Positions 42,096 through 56,200 of a stretch of DNA of 64,000 bases are shown one piece after another. The position numbers and the translations under genes are program-made. The stretch's first letter is position 1. Every line of letters starts with the position of its first letter. The notes below the pieces were generated by a model, which had not been told where the DNA came from, did not search any database, and saw only the letters and a program-made list of their open reading frames with translations. Origin of the DNA: Osmia lignaria lignaria. Taxonomy: Eukaryota > Arthropoda > Insecta > Hymenoptera > Megachilidae. The stretch lies in assembly GCF_051020975.1 (NCBI RefSeq), contig NC_135034.1:5952001-6016000 (forward strand). Reading direction: 5' to 3'.

Positions 42096-43358
42096 CTTGC
42101 TTTCTTGTACTTAACGAACTTATAAAAGATGCGTTAGCACATGGCATCCATTATCTCGTACGTGTTTCGAACACATTCGGGCACGAGTAAAGGAACAGTT
42201 TATAGAGACAGCTGTTAGGAATACCAATTAAAAGTAACTACTTATCGAAAGAGAATAGGTAACACTCTTTTATATTTCTATTACAATTGGACGAATAGCG
42301 TGATAATTCGCGAAGCGACGATTACGCGAATATCGAGGATAAAGAACCGTTGTATAACTGAAGAACGTTGTAAAAGCTGTAAAAAAGTTAAACAATTTAT
42401 AAGTAAGTAGATATTTTACGGGGAAAAAGAGTCGTTAAAGCGACATTCCAGATTTATCGATCGCACGTGATAGATCATGCTAAACAGTTGCATAAGTTGC
42501 GTGCGTTCCGTTTAATGATTTGTAGGCGTTTCTATCGTTTAACGAAGCTTAAAAGCATCATTGTAGTGTCTGGAGCGAATCCGTAACAGGTTTCGCGTTA
42601 TAGTTTTGAGTGAAATCGATCGATCGATTGGAAGAGAACAATCGAATAGGCGTAGTTATCCGGAAGGATGTTTGAATTTTTTCGGTCGGGTGTCGAAGAT
42701 AGCAGGAATGTTTGCACGCTTCGATAGCAGCGCTAACACCGGAAGTAAACTATTTCGTGAACCAACCAAGCCTGTATATACATAATCCCGCGGGTATGAA
42801 ACGGCCAGTGTACGGTGTAACGAGATAATAACACCCACACATGAGTTTCGCGTAAAACGCCCGATGGACAAACATTCCGAGAGGGTCTGACGCGTCACGG
42901 AACTGGAGGAAACGAGCCGAGTGCTCGGGATTCCACGTTTTGGGTCGTCGTTCGTTCCGATTCTCAGATACGTCCTGTTTTTCTCGTACTCGTTATTATA
43001 GAGCACCGGATGCGCTTCCCCCTCGTTTTAAACCTGCTCCGCACATGTTACAATTTCTCATTGACTTCGTTGAACGATAAAAGGTAGGACTGGTGGTCTC
43101 GAACAAAATATCGTCGCCTTTGTTTATAATCCTTTAATAAGATTCGACGAGTCATCTAAGAACGTCGAAGGAGGAATGCAAAGAGGGTAAAAGCAAGGTC
43201 GGTAAAGTGGAAACTGGAAAGCCGGTTTAATATTTCCCGGCGTACGAAGTGGAGGCTGAAATCGCGACTCACGTCCCTGTAAGGTCGAACGTAAACACGA
43301 TTTCGATATTAGTCCATGGTATGTCCCTATTGAATAGGAGCGGCGTCTTTCGAGATCA
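42096..43358. other. Spacer between the divergent Myb/SANT-like and phostensin/taperin-like genes
   Basis: Likely holds both promoters. I saw no coding frame I can support; the 42656-43006 minus open frame has no recognised domain. No clear TATA box for either gene. Confidence 0.4.
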
Positions 43359-44268
43359 TGACGTCAGGGTGGCGTGGAGCGAGCAGTCGCAAAGGCAAAC
43401 CGGGGCTAGTAAAGAAGGGTGAAAGAGAAAGAAAGACACGGTTCGGCTGTGTCGCGTGGAACGAGAGAGGGGACCGGTGCATAGTTGGGAGAGAGAGGCG
43501 ATATCTCGGCAGGAGCAGGAGTGGTGTGGAAGCGAACGAACGAGGAGGGCCACACGCTCGCCTTTCGTCGGCGTTTCGTGTGGGTGCGGGAGTGCGTGCG
43601 CGAGTGCGTGCTCACAAGTCAGGTACTTTCGATTTCCAGCGATTGGCGAGCCTTCGCCGGGTACGAGGCTGCACCAGGAAGCGGACGCGACAGTTACCAT
43701 GGAGTGAAATAGTACGGGCACGATAAACCCAACCCGTCCAGTCGCTGGTCAGTCCCGTCGGTATCTGTGCGCGTGTGCGAATGCGGTGCGTTAACCAACA
43801 AACAGGTGCCTTTTCGACTATTATCCCGATTATATGGTTACAACTCGATTCAAGTTGTACTGATTCTGATTACTCGCATACGATTCTCTGATGACAAGTA
43901 ATCATTGGCCAGAGGGTTTCGTAGCACGAGTAACGCAAAAGATGTTGTACTGAACGTTCATGTATCTACAAAAAGACATACGAAAGGTGTTTTCTGTCAA
44001 CCTTTCGCGCGTGCAACCCTGTTATACGCGTATGCGTCGGCGACATCGATTTTTCAGCGAACCTTCGCAGCTGGTGCTCGCGTTGTCGTCGACGGGAAGG
44101 TTGGTACAGGAGGCACAAGAACCGGGCGTCGTCGCGTTTGAAAGGAAAGGAATAGAATTTTGACAGCGGCAGAATCGGCGGCGGAACAGGGCGAGGGGCG
44201 GGGTGGGGGGGAAGCTGGTCGTGTAGAGACGGGCGCGCGTTTGCGAACGCGCCCATCGCGCGTCCAAC
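43359..44268 (+). promoter_or_regulatory. Promoter / 5' leader region of the phostensin/taperin-like gene
   Basis: A CpG- and GC-rich stretch directly upstream of the ATG. A palindromic CRE (TGACGTCA, CREB/ATF-type) lies at 43359-43366. A possible leader splice donor (AAGTCAG before GTACTT) lies near 43620, and an in-frame TAG at 44224 closes the frame. Open frames on both strands here (for example 43356-43726) look like GC-rich chance frames. The transcription start is not determinable; leader introns are possible. Confidence 0.4.
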
Positions 44269-47214
44269 ATGGCTACCGCCAGCAACGCGACGACAAGCGC
44301 CGGCGAAACGAGCGGCAACAACGTGCCACAGTGGAAAAGAGACTTGATCCAGCGTCGCAGGCAACAGAACAAGGTTCTCGCGAACAACGGAGCGAGCGTG
44401 AAGCTATGTTCAGCGGTGATAGGTGGCACGCCGGCGACTACAACGACGAACAGTACGACGGATGCGGTCGATCCGTCCGGTGGTCAGGAGCAGTGCTTAA
44501 CCGGCAACGTTTCGTCGAGAACGCGAACGGCCAGCACCGGTGAGGAGAGTTCGGACACGGTGAACAGTTCGAGCGGTAACGGTGGTAGTGGTGGAAGCGC
44601 CATAGCTGGTGTCGTTGTATCTTCTTGCCCGTTTTTCTCGAGAGGACCGGCGTGTGGCGCCATCGTCAGTGGCGGCACGATCGTGGCTACCGAGGTCGCC
44701 GGCTCGACAGTCGCGTGCAACATGCGTCTCGAGGCGGATCTCTCGTTCTGCTCGGACTCGGAGGATGTTGCGAACGGTACGTTGAGCAAGCCGACGGACA
44801 CGGAACGGAAATCGGAACACGGGGACGGATCGGAGAACGAAGACGGGAAGAGTAGCAGCGATCCGTTGGCTGGCTGCGAGGAGCATCGTGTAACAACCGG
44901 TGGTGGTGGCGGCGGCGGCGGTGGTGCGCTGCGTGGTACGAACAAAGTGGAAAGGGACGTTCTGATGGAGGTATCGAAAAGCAAGACGGGTAAAATCGAA
45001 ACGGAAATGGCGAGGAACAGAGGGTCGTCGAGCGACGACGGTGAAAGCGATAGCTCGGAGGAGTTGCAATACGGACCGGGTATCGTGAACAAGTTGAAAA
45101 GTAAGTATCTTAACCTCACTCTGAGAGAGATGAACAAGAGCCGCGTGTCGGTTCAACGTTTCCGACGCGCGGCTAGCCTCGAGGATCTGCTCGATTGCGA
45201 GGAGGAGTCGAGCGAGAAGAGCGCTAGGAAATACGCGAAGAGGGCGACGACCGGTGCCGCGACGAAAACTGACAGGTATAGAAACGCTTCGCGCGGGAAC
45301 GAATCGATGAAACGAGCGAGAAGCGTGGAGACATTGTTGAGGTACAATGGCGCGGACGAGGTGGCCGGTACTCGTGGCCTAACCGGTCGCGTGGCCGCGA
45401 ACGGTCTGAAGCAGGAGCCGGTCAACGACCACATTATCCTGATAGATCGGACCACGGTTAAGATAGAGAGCCGACTGGGCGAGTTGGACAGGCCGAAAGC
45501 CGTGAATAAACCGAAGAGAATCAAACCGTTGCTGGCGGAGACCGAGAGGCCGCCGCCGGATCTAGTCAAGACCACCATGAGAATCTTCGAGGGGTCCGCG
45601 AAGAAGTTGAAACCGAAGGGCGAGGTAGCAGCGAAGGTAGCCACGTTCAAGACCATCAACGACACGTTCAAAGCGCAGAGCACGCAGAAGAAGATGGTGA
45701 CCAAACCACCGGTTCAACCGAAACCTTTCGTGAACGGGAATTCGCGAACGGCCGGTTCCCCGAAGAAGATCGTGCTGCCGCAGAAACCGACAGCCGAATT
45801 GATCGAGACGCAGGAGGAGTTCCACTTCGACGGGGTGATCACGGACCCCATAGTGCAGTCGGTGTCGTCGGTGGTCAGCAAGTTCCAGCAGATCGAAAAA
45901 TCGCATTCTCCCTCGCCCTCGCCCGAGCCATCCTTCAAGTTCAAGTTCTCCCCGGCGCCGAGTCCCGAGCCTCAATTAAGTAAATTCAAGTCCTCGTTAG
46001 AGATCAGCGTGAAATCCCCGCCGGTAACGCCCGTTCTTTCCCCCAGAATTCCCTCGCCCAGGCTGCACAGCCCTTCGTCACCGATGAAGGAGAACGCGAC
46101 CAGGCACAGTCCACCGTCCCCGATGAAGGAGCTGCCCAGGCAGAACTCCAGTCCCGTCCACAAGCCACCGCCGAGTCCCAGCAGGGAGCTGCTCAGACAA
46201 ATGTCCCTGCCCTCTTCGGAACCGAGCAAATTCCCACGAACCGACGAGACCACGGTAAATAACACCGCGGAACATCCGAGACAACAGCGGTCGCCGGAAA
46301 GGATACAGAGTCCTGCGGAACGAGAGAAGCTCGACGAGCCAAAGTTCCCGGTCGATCCGACGGTGGTAGCCAACGACGATGAGCTCGCGGAGGAGGAGGT
46401 CGACGCACCGAAAACCATTTCGAAAGCAGCGTTGGAGAACATCGCGAGAACCGGGGTCACGATGCAGTTCAGCTTCAACGACAAGCCCGCCTCGAACAAG
46501 TCCTACCTGCCGGGTTTCAAGCAGAACGGTCAGAAGGCGACGGACGAACAGCCGGATGCTAGAAACGAGACCAAGCCGTCGGAGTCGAGGGGCAAGTCGT
46601 TTTTGTCCGATTCTAGTGGGAACGAGACGGGAAACGATACAGGGAACGTAGCCGTAACGGAACAAGAGACGGTGGTATCGAGGCTGCAGGAGAGGCTAGA
46701 AACGGACAAACGCGATAGGAAGATCGAGGACAGTAAAGAAGATACCGACGCGAAGGTTAACGTTGATAACAAACCGATCGGGGCTATCTGTAGCCTAGGC
46801 TTGATCAAGTCCTCGACCATCACCTCCTACCCCCAAGGGAACGATTCGAAAACGATAAGATGCCAAAAGAGCAACGAATCGCCCCCTCAAAAACAAATAG
46901 GGATAATAAGACCACTCGTGTCGACCAAGACGCAGCATCCTCAACAGAATTTGAGCAACCGGGAGCTGGAAAAGAATCTAATCAATCGGGTGAAGAGCAT
47001 AGAACAACCTACCAAGGTTGTGGTTAGCTTGAAGAGCGCGGATGAGATTCAACCTGCGAAAAAGACCGGTTCAGGTGGCGCCGGTCTATGGGAGACGAAG
47101 CCCTGGAATCAACAGAACAACACCATGGTGTTCAATTTCAGTAACCGGAAGGACGTGCCCGATTATATCGAGAACGATGGACTAATCATTAAAAGGAAAC
47201 GGGAGAAGCCGAAG
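44269..47214 (+). CDS. Phostensin/taperin-like, coding exon 1
   Basis: This single exon encodes residues 1-982 and ends with AAG before GTGAGT. It carries the N-terminal WKRDLIQRRR motif, acidic and serine-rich segments, the polyglycine run, and the Ser-Pro repeats with PMKE and SREL variants, which would suit proline-directed kinases. The frame stays open for 35 codons past the donor (stop ending at 47322), so an unspliced transcript would encode a shorter protein. Codon use is GC-rich compared with the flanking introns. Large antisense open frames here (for example 44484-45137 and 45153-45704) are shadows of this exon. Confidence 0.88.
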
Positions 47215-50200
47215 GTGAGTCACCGATACCTTTTAATCTTCGATTTCTTATCGGAGCAATATCTTTCCAATTTTTTTCAACACCTAAGTTTCCAGTTATC
47301 GTTGGAGCGAAACGAAGGTTGAAATTAGCCTGATAGCGTTAATTTAAAAACAATAATTTTCTCGTTAGAATCAGCGTGAAAGAGAGTGGAAGTTAAAAGC
47401 TCGCAACAGTTCGTGATTTGGATGCAAAAAGAAGTTTGCGATTGATACGGTTCAATAGTGGCCTGGTACGAGTTACTTTCTTTTCCTACGTGTACATAAT
47501 TCAAGCATTTCACTTTCCTTTAATACATCGCGTTAACAAAAGCCTTCTTCTTCCTCTCGTCCGAGCCATTGGTCGAGGCGCGTGCTTGCTCGCGCCACGA
47601 TGTTAGCGGAATTTCAAGTAACGTCTGAGCATTCGAAGCACGCGGTCACATTTAAACCATTCGTGTACTCACGACGATTGTTTGCTTTTCCATTTCGCGC
47701 TCCAGTGGAATGTTGCGTTTTGATTAATCGTAAATCGTGTCCTACGTTGCAAGCGAAAAAGCGGAGAATTAAGATCGGTAAATCGAATATGGCGATGATT
47801 CTGACTTTCTCGCATTAGATAACCCGGAAGCTCCGTGGGTCCGTTTGAATACGGATAGCCCCGGATAATTTGCCAACGAGCTCTTTCTCCTTCGACCTGC
47901 CTCAATTTCTCGCTGCACGATCTTCCTAGATGATCGTTCCTGCTCGATCTAATGCCCGTAACGGGGTATCCGCGAATCGGTCGAAAGACGACCGTTTAAC
48001 GAACCGGAAACTGGAACGTGCTTCGAAACCTGCGCATCTTGCCAAACCATACGAAACCTTTCTTACGTTTTCTCTCTGATCTGTTCTTCAAGGAATTAGT
48101 CGCTCTATAGCGTTAAAGAGGAAAGTTTAGGCATAAGAGAAGCCCCGTTTCGTCCGAGGAACAATTGGATCATTTCTAAGGACGAAACTGACGACGAAAT
48201 CAGCCGCTTAACGCCTACGCGTTTTCTAAGCGGATCTTTTCTTCTTTTCCCTTACATTGCTAGTGTATACGGTTACCTACAAGTGTACGTTTACGTTTAA
48301 CGGTCAGCCTCGGGGAAAGATGAAATTTCGCGCGACATGCGTAATTCGATTGACGACATGTCGCGCGTATCCGATTGCTTGTCCCGTAAGGTGTAAGGCG
48401 TAAGGTAACCTCGCCTCGTCTACTATTCCCTCCGCCAAGTTGCCGGTGTTGCAACCTTCTTGTTGGTAATCGAGCGATGATTAAAAGCTCCTTTCATCGA
48501 ACGACAACAGTTAGAGTGGTAACTTGGAAGCTGCGATTTTCAGGCTTCCGTAGTTCCGGGATTGACTAAAATAGTTGAAGGAAATAGATAGAAAGTTATG
48601 GGAGAAACTTTGATGACTAAGAATGCTCAGAGATTACATAGTCGAAGCGATTGTATCGCGCGGAACACTCGGTCGCGTTAATTAACCTTCGACGACTCGG
48701 TAATAATTACGCAATCCGGTGCGTTTTAACCCGGCGAATGTGTACGACGCGTTAATTACCGTTGGGTAGCTAATTGAACGCGATAATTGGTCTTATTAAT
48801 TGACGAAAATACTTGCGCGCGGATACCGAGGTGCTTGTAACCATCTGGTAACCTCCCTTCACCGCGTGGCATGCTCATTGAATTAGGTCTAAATAGATAC
48901 TTACCACGCATCGACTGAGTATCGGAATAAGGATAAAAGTAATAAAAGAGAAGGAAAAATGAAATAGCATTGCTGAGATTAAGCTGGTGGAATTCCTATC
49001 GTTAGCCGAGTGCAACGATGCTCGTTTCGTAATATGCAGTTGGAAAGAAATTAATCGTGGAGCGAGAAGCGTTACCGAGCTGACGTTACGTCGACGAAAG
49101 GTACACGTGTTTCTCTCGGAAACATTTCCAATTTTTGTGTCGAAGGGAGCTCGGTAACGGTAAAAATCTTTCACAATCCTTCGAAAGTTTGTCCGCGGTG
49201 AAAGCAGAAATTACGAGGCGTTTTTAATTGTTACGGAAATGAAAAATTTGTTCGTTACTCGGTTAATGCAAGCAAGCGTTGTTTATTGTGGTTACAAATG
49301 TTGCTTGATATCTGTGATTCGCTTGTTGCAGACTACAGTAGACATTCGTTGCCTCCGTAGAAGGACGTTAAAACCGGAAGCAAGGAACGCAACCGATGGT
49401 TATGCGTTATTACATAAGCATTAAACGCGTTTCTTCGCTTTCTGCATTATTACTGTTATCGAGAATTCCCCTTGCAGTGAATGGCCTGATGTAACATCAC
49501 GGGTACAATGGCAAGAAAGGAAAACGAGACTCTTTTAGAACGTTCACTGTACAATGTACACGTGTATTTGCATTATCGTCGAAGGAAAATAAAAATCGGT
49601 TTTATTTGTACATACAATGACGCGTAGTTTAGACAGCTAGATGAATCAGCCGATCGTTTTATCGATTGGTAACTAATAAGAATAGACTGAAAACCGAGCC
49701 TCGGTTTGTAAATGATCGATGAGTCATCCCGTTCTCTATCAGTTTATCCAATTATTTTTTCGCTCGTGTTCGATAAGACACTCGCTCGAAGAACATTGTA
49801 GATCGCAAGGTGATCGGGTTGGAGAACGGTGTAAGATGCATGCATAGTTTGGCGGATCGTTCAAAGAAGCACTGTTCGTTGCTTTCGTCAGCTGGTTTAC
49901 CGTATTGCATGCACGGTAATCGAGTTTATACGGCTGGAGAATGTATCCTTGACCTTCTTTCTTTCGATACTTATTACCGTAGTCTGCCATTCGCGTCGCG
50001 CGTCTTACTTTTCGCGTGTCGAGTTCCAGAAGAAATCCTATTCCTTGAGAATCCACCGAATAAAATTCTTCCAGGATATATGCGGAGTCGATAAAAATCG
50101 ATTGCCTGTCGAACAGAGATGTTGAATTCGTCGGTTGATAAACGCTTGTAAACACCTGGACACCTTATCTTCTCGTCTGGGTCGATAATTTTCTATCTTC

Positions 50201-53200
50201 TGGACGGTGGATATTACGCCGAACGATTCGAGGCGTTTCAATCGAATCGCATGCACGGTTATCTTTATCTGGACACGATGGAGATGTTCCTTTCCACGAT
50301 GGAGGGAATCGAATTCACAGTTTCTCTCGATTGACCTCGCGATCTCGGCAGGTCGCGTCGCGGTTTATTCGAGGAATTGCAAGGTAGAAGTTGGATAGCT
50401 TAGAAATGGCAGTCGCCCGGGTACCGTGACTGCGGTGACATTCCGTAAGACGCTATGGGAATTCTCGTATATGGCTCTCCTAGAGCGACGCAATGCAACG
50501 CACACCATGATAAAAGCTGTCGTGGCCCGTTATCGTACCTTCTATGGAGCACTCCGCTCCGACGATCGTGTCGCAACTAAGTCGACCGCTACACTTTTTG
50601 GTATGTAGGCCAAACGCGACAATAGCTTCTTCTAATCTCGCGCCGATTATTTCCTATTCTAGAATCCGAATTTTCGAATGAAATACGTTTGAATCCATAC
50701 AGGAAGAAGTCGCGTGAGTTGGCAAAGCCGCATCCGCGAGTTTTAACCGCGATCAAGATCGAAACGAACGATTCAGCGTTAATGAACTTTTGTCGGTTGT
50801 TCGAGGCACGACTCGAGTCGGCCGACCGGTGCATTCCTTAACCCCATTACCGTTTACGTTTTTATCAGCGCGACGCGGCAGTAAATAAGCCGCGATGGAG
50901 TCGCGTACCAAGTTCAGGCATTCCGCAGGATCGAAGAAATTTATCGGCTGTCCGATGACTTGGACGAATTCAAAGCGGAGGATCGAGTCGATTTACCGAG
51001 CGTTCATTCCTACGGCACTTTTGTGGGCTCGCATAATTGCTCGTTTGGTAAATAAAGCCGAAGGCAAGGTCTAGCGAGCGCCTCTTCGCAATTTTTCATT
51101 CCCCTCGTGAACGCGAGTGTGGACGGGTTAAACGAACGGTCGGCGAGAAGTTGGCAAGCTTCTGCGAGCCTCTGTTCTTTCCGAGTCCGTTCTTCTGCAA
51201 CTCTAAAGGATTTTTTCAAAGTGTCCGACCTCGTTTGACCTTGACCAGTTCGGCAGCAACGAGAAAACTCGATTTCGAAGACGAACAGCTGGTCGTAGGT
51301 CGAATTTGCATTTGCATGCAGAGCTCGTCAGTTACTTCGCATCCTCTTTCTCTACTTACGCAACGTAAATCCAGTTTTGGATAAGAACGCGTTTCACTCG
51401 AACTTTTCAATTCACCGTTCGAATAGTTTCAACACTTTTTATCGTTCTATTAATTCAGTGAGATAAGCGCGTTGCACTGGCGCGTGGCAACGAGACTGAT
51501 AACACGTTTGTTAAAGTAATTAGAGATAAACTAAATTACCGGTAATTAATTATCATCGCGTTAAGTTGTACATATGCTTAGAATAGTGGAAAAAGGATAT
51601 TCTGTTATATTTTTTGAATTAAACTGCATCTTGATGATACACCGTGAATCTAATTTAGGAAAAGGAGACTATGGAAACGTCGGGTTCTGGCTCGTATCAC
51701 ACGAAACGTGTGAGCAAGAACTGATTCATACGATTTAGTGGCAATGCTGACTAAACGCGGTGGCGTTAACGACGCGTCGCGTCGCGGCGGCAAATAAATT
51801 TGTCAGGGGTTCGCGAATAGACGGCGAACAAGCAGGGGCGTGGTTTCTTGCATAATTTCGTTGTTCGCGTCCCACGAGTCGAACTGATAGTCCGAAGAGA
51901 AAAGGGTAGAACAAAGAGGAGAAAGTTCCTTTACAAGTCTACTATCGCGGACGTTCGAGGTTACAGCTACAAAGGGAATTTCGTTGAAAGGGGATGAAAA
52001 GAGATGACTTTTGGTCAGTCGTGAAATTCCGGTTTCATTTATAATCCGTCCAATGAGACGAGCCAGGGAATATTTACAAATACACGTGCTCGACGCTGGA
52101 GCACAGATTCTTCCAGTTCTTCAAATTATTCGGTCGACGTTTGTCGAACACGTGAATTTGTATACATTTACCGATTCGTCTCGTTAGACGTACTTACTGT
52201 AATCAACGACGTTAAATCACGAAGGTTCGCGACACGTGCAGCCAGCCACACGTGTCATCTCTTATCACGACATACACCTGTCGATAAAAATGATAGAACA
52301 TTGTAGTTTTCCAAGTTTTCAATGTCGTTCTCCACGGTCTCTCGCAGATAAATTCGCGTGCGATCATTAGGGGATCGTCGCGTTGCGTCTCGTCGTAGAC
52401 TCCTCGAAGGTTCAAGGTCTACGAGCGATACCCTAGTGGTGCTCGGAATAATGGAAAGAAAAGTCCTGGGAATTTCTCATGAAGTCAAGCACCTCGCCCT
52501 TAGGTTCATTGCCGTTCTTATCCTTTAGCCGTTTCCTTCGAATCGAAACGATGCGCGGCGTTTGCAAGAAAACGGTTTCCCAATATTTCTTTTTATAAAC
52601 GTAACTCGTTCCTTATCTGACGATTGATAACGCAGAAGCGAATTATCTTTACAACGTTCTCGATCATCGATATTTTTGATTCGCATCCATGGATCCCGGT
52701 GGAAAAATATTGAAAAGCAGAGAATCATTGTGAAAGAACGCTTCTTAGCGTCTTCCGGTGATTCGATAATCCGATGATCGATAACAACGTACGACCAGCG
52801 ATCGATATCTTCTCGTTCCAGTGCATCCCTGGCACGTTATATTCAAATCCAGATATATTGCGTTACGCGGCCCCGATCTCTGCTCGTCCGTAATGCGGCT
52901 TCGCGTTATGATCCGTGACCGCATTTTTTTCTTCGATCACCGTTCAACCCGAATTCTCAGTGGTCGCCGAAGGAAATCATTGTCGCGCATGATTTTTGAA
53001 ACGCTTTCTCGAAAACCTCGGCTCGACGCCGGAAGTGGACTGGAAATCGAGCGATCGTCCGACTTTGAGATATTCATTTTGCTCGAGACACGGATAGAGA
53101 AAGATACACAGGTTGGTCAGGAAATTATTCGAATTCCAAGGACATCGCAGCGCGTGTCAACGAGATGCGTACGCGTAGCTTTTCATTCGACGCGCTTTCC

Positions 53201-56200
53201 AAATCGACAGACAGGATGTTCATTCACGAAATAATTGAAAGGCGACGGATGTCGATGAATACTCTGAGGGGGACACGCGTCCTTTGGCCTGCTTATTATT
53301 TTTTATTCAGAAGGAAACGTCTCGAGAAAGTAACACGCCGCTTATCTCGAATCGTTCTTGAACCTTTAGATTCTTCGTTCGATAAGTCGTCGATAATCTT
53401 CGTATCTTTTTATGATTATCGATATCCATGTGTGAACTGTACTTTCTAAACTGTACTCGAATTTTTATTTGAAAACATCGACGCGTTGTGTTTATTTATT
53501 TATTTGTTAATAAACGGGATCAACCATTTTGATAGAAAATTTAAGAAAAATAATTTTCAAACAAAAACCTTCGTGCCTATAAGATAATACTTGCTGCAAG
53601 CGGTATACAGAAATCTGGTATAACAGCAATAAATTAGGCAGAACATAGTTATTCAGAAAGATAAGCAAATTATTCCGCTGGACTCGTTCCTATCTTGGAA
53701 GTTTAATTTCTTAATTGTTTCTGTTTCACACAGGTTGGCGATGGCGGCATCATAGTGTTGGACGCCACATTGGACGCGTCGACGACCGACGACGCTGAAT
53801 GGGAGCTTACAGGTGGCCCACCCTCGCCTTGCGACGTGTCGTTCTTTAACGACAACGTGCTCATCAATGGACGCAGCAACTTGTCGAGGACACCACGAAA
53901 TCACAAAGTAAGCGAGAACTAAACGCATACCGTGCAACGAATCTGACCAAAAGTAGTAATGCCGAAGAGAAAATCTCTATAAAATCCTTCGCCTCTCGTT
54001 GCTCCAAAACAGGCAGGTAATCGTTGCTGGTCGTGAGAACTCGAGAATAAGTTTCCCTCGCATTTCCCTCTCGAACCAGCGGGGAAAACGAATCGTGCGT
54101 TATGCAACGCATAATAAAGCAGCGAACTCGTGAAATCCATGAGATCTTGGGGAAACGTTATCAGCTCGAATCACTGACGTTAATAAGCGTCGGTTTTATC
54201 GAAAACATCCCGTTGATTTTTTACTCCTTTGACAAACGAGCTTTTCGATAGTCGGCTCTAAGCCAACGCTATCTAATCTAATCAGTTGCAGTCCCATCGC
54301 GACGCGCTGCACCGGCGGGAGCTCGTTTAAGTTGAAAAGCAAGCAACGTAATACACGGTGTACAACAAGTAATTGTAAGAGCCCTTGGCACAACGTGGGA
54401 ATACGCTTTCCCCCGTGGAAAGAGATTGTTAAATATTCAAGGGCGAACAACCGTGCCTCCTTTCAGGCATTTTCCCTCTTCCTTCGCCTCGACTCCGGAA
54501 TTTTCGTTGGACTTTTTATCCTTTCGTGAAAAAGAACGTTTTACGACGACGTTACCCTTGTGACATTCAATTTTCGCCGCGGTTTTCCTTCCTCCATAAA
54601 AGGAAATCTTGTTCGAATCAGGAAGAAACTGTACAGAAATTAGTAACGTCACAACGCAAGTTGCACGATCCACCTAACTACCATTTGTCACCGCGATAAG
54701 TTATCTGTGTGTACATTCGTTTGTCGGCTATGTAGTCGAGCAAATCATCTTTGATTCTATACAATTAACGCTAAACGCTCCGTCTTTATACCGTCATTGC
54801 TAGTGTCAACACGTAAAGATACAGTGGCTTTCGGAATATAGATATAGAAGTCTTTTATGACACGCCGTATATACATAATCGTTCTAAATAATTAATGTGC
54901 TATAACAATGCGCAGACAGCTCATTAATTTTCATGGTTCAACTTTTCTCGCGAGCGAGGCGGTATTAGAAAAGCGATTGTTCTCGGAACTGTATCAAAGA
55001 TCTACGGTTGTTTAATTAATTTTACTTAATTGATGAAACAGATCCGAAAACGTATCGAGGAATGATTTTCTCACGAGTTTAGGAGCGGTACTGGCGTAAC
55101 GAAGAACTGGTAAATCTGAGTGGTTTGCAACGTCGATTTGTAAAGTAAAAGTAGTGGATGCACGAACCGGGAACGATTTTCGAGCAGCTCGTCAAAGGAG
55201 TTAATCTAGCGTGGCTCATGGGAACGCGGTAAAACGTACCATTCCGTTCCGCACGCTTCTCCCTAAACGGACGATATTCAAGGAACCATTTTCACCGGGT
55301 TCCAGATGCGTTTCAACATTTCAGCTATTATCTTTCGAATACTCGTAACGATAAGATTGATAAATATTCTTGTTAAATCGGTAGTGGCCGTGATCGAGGT
55401 GTTTCATGACCAATCGAACGTAATCGTTGCAAACATAGATATCGAATAATTCGAACCGCAAGCTAACCTCGTTGTTTCTTTTCATTCCGGTCTTCAATTA
55501 GCCCGCCTTGTAAGATCTCTTTTAATAACGTTACGTAAGAAGCGATATGAAAAAAATGGAAACCGGTAAAAGGAGGGAATTTGCATATTCGAAAGTTCCT
55601 CGGGACGGTAGCGTTTCGTAGAGAAAACGCGGTTCGGAATATTTCCATGTTTAAAGCCGGCTGGCACAAGTTGGGGGCTCGCTTCGTCACGCTCATTGTC
55701 CATCGATCGATCTTCCAAGGAGGAAAAATCGATATCTCTTGAATCGATTGTTCCGTCGATGAGCCGCCGTCGTATTGTCTTCGGATTTATTCGATTGTCC
55801 GGTCAAGCGTATCGTTTCGATACGAGTGCCGGACAGGGACAGTGTCTATTACGAGACACGGAATTCGAATTATCCTCGAATAATTCTTGAGTAGAAAACG
55901 CGGTCGTTGTTCCGTGCTATCGACGAGTCGTTCTACCACTCTCGACGCTTGATTTAACACTTTCTGTAGAATTTCAGTCTTTTTCTCTAGTCATCGAATA
56001 ATTATACCTATTTAAGGGTTTAGGAGACACGAATTCACGGAACGCGATAAAATCGATCATTCGAATTGTATTCGAAACGATAACGGTTCTCGATAAAGAG
56101 GGAAAGGAGGTGGGGAGGATTGTATAAACAGAAATTTCGAATTCGCGGCCTATTTGCAACCAAGGACAGCAGGTGAGAATCGCTGACGATTGTCAACAAA

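Noticed and set aside
43356..43726. Overlapping 120-codon frames on both strands upstream of the phostensin/taperin-like gene
   Set aside because: GC-rich leader/promoter sequence; no domains.
44484..45704. Long antisense open frames over exon 1 of the phostensin/taperin-like gene
   Set aside because: They are mirror frames of a GC-rich coding exon.
54833..54870. Tc1-type end (TA then CAGTGGC)
   Set aside because: No inverted partner found within the intron.
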